Source: an uncultured Actinomycetes bacterium
Lineage (GTDB): Bacteria > Actinomycetota > Thermoleophilia > Solirubrobacterales > Solirubrobacteraceae
Length of the DNA stretch: 18,061 bases
Assembly (NCBI GenBank): GCA_937888775.1
Contig: CALAQT010000171.1
Span: forward strand, 1-18,061
Reading direction: 5' to 3'
Shown: in pieces, positions 14,207 to 18,061 of the stretch
How the letters are laid out: each line of letters opens with the position of its first letter
How positions within the stretch are numbered: the first letter of the stretch is position 1
Notes under the pieces: generated by a model
What the model saw: the letters and a program-made list of their open reading frames with translations, nothing else
Databases searched by the model: none
What the model was told of the DNA's origin: nothing
Translations under genes and position numbers: made by a program

Positions 14207-15197
14207 CCCATCGAGGCCGGCCGGTCGCCGGGGGGTCAATCGATTGGCCGCGCATACGCTGCCCGGGTTCGAGATCAGGGCCTCGTATGAGCTTAGCCAA
14301 GCGCCTGCGCTCCTCGACGGGCGCGTAAGCGCCGTTCCGGTACAGCTGTTTATAGCGCGCCACCAGGTCGGGACGGTGCTCTGCCAGCCACTCGAAGAAC
14401 ACCCCTCGGACCTCTCCGCGCAGATGGAGCGCGATCCCCGAGATGTAGGAGGCGCCCACCTCGGATGCCCGCTCGAGGATCTCGGCCACCTGCTCAGGGG
14501 CGTCGTTGATCCCGGGCATCAACGGCGCGATCAGCACGCCGGTCTTGATTCCGGCCCGGGTTAGCTCGGCGATCGCCTCCAGCCGAGCGCGCGGGTGGGG
14601 CGTGTGGGGCTCGGTCTGGCGCCACGCACGCTCGTCGATCGTCGGCACCGACACCGCCGCGCTGAACTCCGTCGTGGCCGCGAGCCGGGCCAGCAACGGG
14701 AGATCGCGCAGCAGCAGCGGCGATTTGGTGAGTACAGAGCACGGGTTGCGCGCCTCGAGCATCGCCTCCCAGATCCCCGTCATCAGCATGTAGCGACCCT
14801 CGACCCATTGATAGGGATCCGTGTTGGTGCCCAGCGCAACGTGCTCTCCCCGCCAGGACGGTCGCGCCAGCTCGGCACGCAGCAGCTCCGGCGCGTTGAC
14901 CTTGACGACGATCTCACGCTCGAAGTCGCGGCCGGCATCGAAGCCGAGGTAGGTGTGGGTGGGTCGAGCGAAGCAATATTTGCACGCATGGGTGCAACCT
15001 CGATACGGGTTGATCGTCCAGCGAAACGGCATCCGCGACGCTTCGGGGACGCGGTTGAGGATCGACTTGGCGCGCACTTCGTAGAACTTGGTCGAGATCG
15101 CCTCGGGCGCGTCGAAGTGGCGCACGACCGCCTCCTCGCGGTATCCGGGCAGCCGCGCGCGCTGATCGGCGTCGGTGCTCAGCGCGCTCCACCTCAT
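14181..15197 (-). CDS. Rv2578c-type radical SAM protein (SplB-related, COG1533-like)
   Basis: A 338-residue radical SAM enzyme. Cys68, Cys72 and Cys75 in CTHACKYCF (68-76) bind the 4Fe-4S cluster that cleaves S-adenosylmethionine. NPYRGC (63-68), ARPTHTYLGF (77-86) and ALGTNTDPYQWVEGRY are signatures of the Rv2578c group, distantly related to spore photoproduct lyase; the reaction is unknown. The ATG at 15197 is chosen over 15230 because MRW is the usual opening of this family and because a palindromic SOS-like box occupies 15198-15211. The protein ends in QQRLF (334-338), which resembles the QxxLF-type motif that binds the bacterial sliding clamp. It follows miaB by 51 nt. A role in DNA-damage repair is inference from the box and tail. 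Confidence 0.88.
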   Translation of the reverse strand: MRWSALSTDADQRARLPGYREEAVVRHFDAPEAISTKFYEVRAKSILNRVPEASRMPFRWTINPYRGCTHACKYCFARPTHTYLGFDAGRDFEREIVVKVNAPELLRAELARPSWRGEHVALGTNTDPYQWVEGRYMLMTGIWEAMLEARNPCSVLTKSPLLLRDLPLLARLAATTEFSAAVSVPTIDERAWRQTEPHTPHPRARLEAIAELTRAGIKTGVLIAPLMPGINDAPEQVAEILERASEVGASYISGIALHLRGEVRGVFFEWLAEHRPDLVARYKQLYRNGAYAPVEERRRLAKLIRGPDLEPGQRMRGQSIDPPATGRPRWEVAQQRLF

Positions 15198-15211
15198 AGA
15201 ACATATGTTCG
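15198..15211 (-). promoter_or_regulatory. Putative LexA (SOS) box upstream of the radical SAM gene
   Basis: On the minus strand the sequence is CGAACATATGTTCT, containing the perfect 12-bp palindrome GAACATATGTTC. It fits the Gram-positive/actinobacterial LexA consensus CGAAC-N4-GTTCG at all but the last base. It directly abuts the ATG at 15197, so bound LexA would block initiation. An AT-rich 12-bp palindrome is striking in such GC-rich DNA. No clear -35/-10 pair can be placed around it. Confidence 0.7.
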
Positions 15212-15248
15212 TGCATGGTCCGGACGCCACCGCCCGCCGGGTGGGCGC

Positions 15249-16571
15249 TCAGCCCAGCGCGCGAGCGAGCAGCGAAGCCTCGCCGGCCAGCGTCTGACTC
15301 GTGGCGGAGCTGATCTGCACGTCGACCAGCTCGCCGGGCGCGCCCAGACCGCTGAAGTTGACGACCTTGTTGTGGCGCGAGCGCCCGCGCCAACGGCTGG
15401 GGTCTGTGCGCGACGGGCCCTCGACCAGCACTTCCAACGTGCGACCAACGAAGCGCTGCGCACGTTCCTGCGCCCGGCGCTGGATCACCTCCACCAGACG
15501 CTCGAGCCGGGCCACCTTGGTCTCGTGTGGCAGCTGATCGGGCAGATTCGCGGCCTCGGTTCCGCGCCGGGGCGAATAGATGAACGTGAACGCGCCGTCG
15601 TAGCCGACCGCCTCGGCGACCTGGAGCGTCTGCTCGAAGTCCGCCTCGGTCTCGCCCGGGAAGCCGACGATGATGTCGGTGGTCAGCGCGCAGTCGGGGA
15701 CGTGCTCGCGAATCATCGCCACCCGGTCGAGGTAGCGTTCACGTGAATAGGTTCGCCGCATCCGCTTGAGCACGGCGCTCGAGCCCGATTGCAGCGGCAG
15801 ATGGATGTGCTCGCACAGCGCACCGAGCTCGGCGTGGGCCCGGATCACGTCCTCCCGCATGTCCTTGGGATGTGGACTGGTGTAGCGGATCCGCTCGATC
15901 CCGTCGATCCCGTCGAGGCGGCCCAGCAGCTGCGCAAAGGTGACCCGCCGCTCCCGCGGCAGATCGCGGCCGTAGGAGTTGACGTTCTGGCCGAGCAGGG
16001 TCACCTCCCTGACCCCGTCGTCAGCCAGCCGGCTGACCTCGGCAAGCAGCTCCTCGGACGGCCGGCTGACCTCGCGGCCCCGGGTGGAGGGCACGATGCA
16101 GTACGAGCACACCGAGTTGCACCCGACGCTGATCTGCACCCAGCCCTGGAACTCGCGCGCTCGCTTGGCCGGCAGGTGCCCGGTGAAGCCCTCGAACTCA
16201 AAGTAGCCCTGAGCCGTCAGCGAATCGCTGGTCAGGAATTCGGCCAGCTTGTGCACCTGACCCGGCCCGAACGCGACGTCGACGAACGGAAAGCGGGCAA
16301 AGACCTCCTCCTTGACCGACTGCGCCCAGCAGCCCCCAACCCCGACCACCCGTTCGGGATGCTCGCGCTTGAGGCGCTTGGCCTCGCCGAGGTGGGCGAC
16401 GAAGCGGCTGTCGGCGGCCTCTCGGATCGAGCACGTGTTGAACAGGATCAGGTCGGCACCCGTGCGGCTGTCGGCCTCTACGTAACCCAGCGACTCGAGC
16501 ATCCCCTTCATCCGCTCGGAATCATGCTGATTCATCTGACAGCCGAACGTCGTCAGGTGGTAGCGCTTCAT
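15249..16571 (-). CDS. miaB: tRNA-2-methylthio-N6-dimethylallyladenosine synthase MiaB
   Basis: A 440-residue methylthiotransferase that adds a 2-methylthio group to i6A37 of tRNA, acting after MiaA. The N-terminal UPF0004 domain supplies Cys11 (GCQMN), Cys47 (NTCSIRE) and Cys81 (GGCWAQ) for the auxiliary 4Fe-4S cluster. The radical SAM motif is CNSVCSYC (Cys151, Cys155, Cys158). LLGQNVNSYG, IHLPLQSGS and DIIVGFPGET are standard MiaB signatures, and residues from about 373 form the TRAM RNA-binding domain. Length is typical. Its ATG overlaps the histidine kinase TGA by 4 nt (ATGA), with no ribosome site of its own, so translation is likely coupled to the kinase gene. Confidence 0.96.
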   Translation of the reverse strand: MKRYHLTTFGCQMNQHDSERMKGMLESLGYVEADSRTGADLILFNTCSIREAADSRFVAHLGEAKRLKREHPERVVGVGGCWAQSVKEEVFARFPFVDVAFGPGQVHKLAEFLTSDSLTAQGYFEFEGFTGHLPAKRAREFQGWVQISVGCNSVCSYCIVPSTRGREVSRPSEELLAEVSRLADDGVREVTLLGQNVNSYGRDLPRERRVTFAQLLGRLDGIDGIERIRYTSPHPKDMREDVIRAHAELGALCEHIHLPLQSGSSAVLKRMRRTYSRERYLDRVAMIREHVPDCALTTDIIVGFPGETEADFEQTLQVAEAVGYDGAFTFIYSPRRGTEAANLPDQLPHETKVARLERLVEVIQRRAQERAQRFVGRTLEVLVEGPSRTDPSRWRGRSRHNKVVNFSGLGAPGELVDVQISSATSQTLAGEASLLARALG

Positions 16572-18061
16572 CGCGGACTAGGGTACCGCCGCGCGGCGGT
16601 GCGGTCCCGAGGCGGGCTGCGATCGCCCACCGCGGGTGCAAAGCCGTAGAGGATGAGCTCGACGCGCGCGCCGCTGCCGTTGCGCGGGTCACGGGCGCGA
16701 ACCTGTCCGCCGTGGGCCTCGGCGACCGCGCGCACGATCGCCAATCCGAGTCCTGCCCCGCCGGCGGCACGGCTGCGCGCTGGGTCGGTGCGATGGAACC
16801 GCTCGAAGATGCGCTCGCGCTCCTGCGCAGGGATTCCCGGACCGTCGTCCAGCACTGCAAAGCGGATCCCGTCGGCCGAGGTGCGCTCAACTTCCAGTCG
16901 CACGAGTCCGGTCTCCTCAGACGTGTGCTCGATCGCGTTGCGGGCCAGGTTGCGAAGTGCCTGGGCCAAGCGGTCGGGATCGGCCGTCAGCTGGCCGTCG
17001 GGCATCGGTCCCAGCTCGAAGCGGCGGTTCGCGGTCAGACTGATTCCGTCCCACAGCTGCTCCACGAACGGCGGCAGCTCGATCGGCTCGGGGCGCAGGA
17101 AGTTGGTCTGCTCGGCCTGGGCGAGCAGCAGCAGGTCGTCTACGAGCCGGCTGATGCGTGTGATCTCGGCCTGCACATGGCCCTCGACTCGCCGCACCTC
17201 TGATCCGGGCGGGTTCTCCTGCGCGGCGAGCACCTCCAGCTGACCACGGATCACGGTGATCGGCGTGCGAAGCTCGTGCGAGGCGTCTGCGACGAACTCG
17301 CGTTGACCCTCGAACGCCTCGGCGAGGCGATCGAGCATGTGGTTGAACGCCTCGGCCAGCACGCGGACCTCGCCGCGGCTGGAGCCGACATCCATCCGCG
17401 GCTCCAGATCGCCGGCGTCCACGCGGGTCGCGATCGCCGACATTCGCCGCAGCGGCGCCGACACGCGCGCTCCGGCCAGGTAGGAGGCCAGCAGCGCAAG
17501 CGCCAGCACGACCCCGCCCGCGAGCACGAACGCGCGCGCGACGCCATGCTGAGCCCGCGCGACCGCCGCCAGCGGTTCGCCCGCGCCCGCGATCACGCGC
17601 AGCTTTCCGACCACCACCACACGCTCGTGCACGCGCACATCGCCGACATCCGGCACCGGCTGGATCGAATACCCCAGCCGCGGGGTCAGCAGCGCACGCC
17701 CCGCGGCATCCTCGCGCACCTGGTCGGCGGGCGTCTCGCCGGCTTCGGGCTGAGTCGCACCCTCGATCTCAGGATGGTTGATCGCGGTCGGCGCGCCCGG
17801 CACGATCACGAACAGCAGTGTCGAGTTGGCGCCGTAGGGTTGCGCGCGAACGTAGCGCGCCGCCACCGCGGCCACCTGGCGACTGCTCTTTCCGCTGGAC
17901 CCCTTGAGCGCCTGCGCGAGCTGGCTCGTGTCGCTGGCCACGTCGCGATCGATCGCGGCGCGTAGCTCCGCGCCGGTGTCTCCGTAGATGACGATGAATA
18001 CGATCGCCGCCGAGACGAGCATCACGGCGGCCACCCAGGCCGTCAGGCGCCAGCGAAGCCC
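16568..18061 (-). CDS. Sensor histidine kinase, HAMP-containing (5' end outside the window)
   Basis: A two-component sensor kinase. Residues are counted from a GTG at 18034, but the frame stays open to the window edge and the nine codons before it (reading LRWRLTAW) look like a normal kinase N-terminus, so the true start is probably beyond 18061. Order: membrane segment (1-17), extracytoplasmic sensor region (about 20-165), second membrane segment (about 168-187), HAMP (about 188-240), HisKA with phosphoacceptor His253 in DASHELRTP, and HATPase with N-box Asn366, G1 DDGPGIP (396-402) and G2 GAGLGLAIV (426-434). The signal is unknown. A response regulator probably lies upstream, outside the window. 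It overlaps miaB by 4 nt. Confidence 0.93.
   Translation of the reverse strand, partial: GLRWRLTAWVAAVMLVSAAIVFIVIYGDTGAELRAAIDRDVASDTSQLAQALKGSSGKSSRQVAAVAARYVRAQPYGANSTLLFVIVPGAPTAINHPEIEGATQPEAGETPADQVREDAAGRALLTPRLGYSIQPVPDVGDVRVHERVVVVGKLRVIAGAGEPLAAVARAQHGVARAFVLAGGVVLALALLASYLAGARVSAPLRRMSAIATRVDAGDLEPRMDVGSSRGEVRVLAEAFNHMLDRLAEAFEGQREFVADASHELRTPITVIRGQLEVLAAQENPPGSEVRRVEGHVQAEITRISRLVDDLLLLAQAEQTNFLRPEPIELPPFVEQLWDGISLTANRRFELGPMPDGQLTADPDRLAQALRNLARNAIEHTSEETGLVRLEVERTSADGIRFAVLDDGPGIPAQERERIFERFHRTDPARSRAAGGAGLGLAIVRAVAEAHGGQVRARDPRNGSGARVELILYGFAPAVGDRSPPRDRTAARRYPSPR

Noticed and set aside
15231..15248. GC-rich CGCCC/GGGCG pairing between miaB and the SOS box considered as a terminator.
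   Set aside because: The stem is about 5 bp with no T-run, and such pairings are common by chance in GC-rich DNA.

Overview
The window comes from a GC-rich bacterium, most likely an actinobacterium of the Thermoleophilia/Solirubrobacterales type. The reasons are the strong G/C bias, frequent GTG starts, a MurT/GatD pair, an Rv2578c-type radical SAM protein and the miaB...miaA...dapF...hflX gene order typical of actinobacterial chromosomes. Lineage is an inference; there is no rRNA here. I see no tRNA, CRISPR array, transposase or phage gene. Coding density is very high and no gene-free stretch exceeds 300 bases.

Layout. Positions 166-5764 (+) hold a tight operon: HAD phosphatase, diacylglycerol-kinase-like lipid kinase, MurT, a methyltransferase and GatD, joined by 4-8 nt overlaps, then an OpuAC-type substrate-binding lipoprotein 18 nt later. 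Positions 5787-9632 (-) hold dapF, dapL, hflX and dut. Positions 9667-11088 (+) hold a PMT-family membrane glycosyltransferase, wedged between dapF and miaA (11108-12019, -). Next come a decayed FIST-domain fragment (about 12043-12228, +), a short-chain dehydrogenase (12245-13060, +) and a small GCTAGC repeat cluster. Positions 13147-18061 (-) read, in transcription order, sensor histidine kinase (runs off the window), miaB, an Rv2578c-type radical SAM protein and an MscS-type channel.

How the genes fit together. Two loci serve peptidoglycan: dapL/dapF make diaminopimelate, and MurT/GatD amidate the D-Glu of lipid II. miaA and miaB act in sequence on tRNA A37. dut limits uracil in DNA. hflX is a ribosome-associated GTPase.

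Most notable observations. (1) A LexA-like SOS box abuts the start of the radical SAM gene, whose product ends in a sliding-clamp-like QQRLF and whose last codons form an intrinsic terminator; together this looks like a self-contained DNA-damage gene. (2) The DapF homologue has serine at both positions where the catalytic cysteines belong. (3) A methyltransferase sits between murT and gatD. (4) Four GCTAGC palindromes lie within 65 bp. (5) A FIST-domain remnant is present. (6) HflX has Ala in place of the Asn of the guanine-specificity motif.
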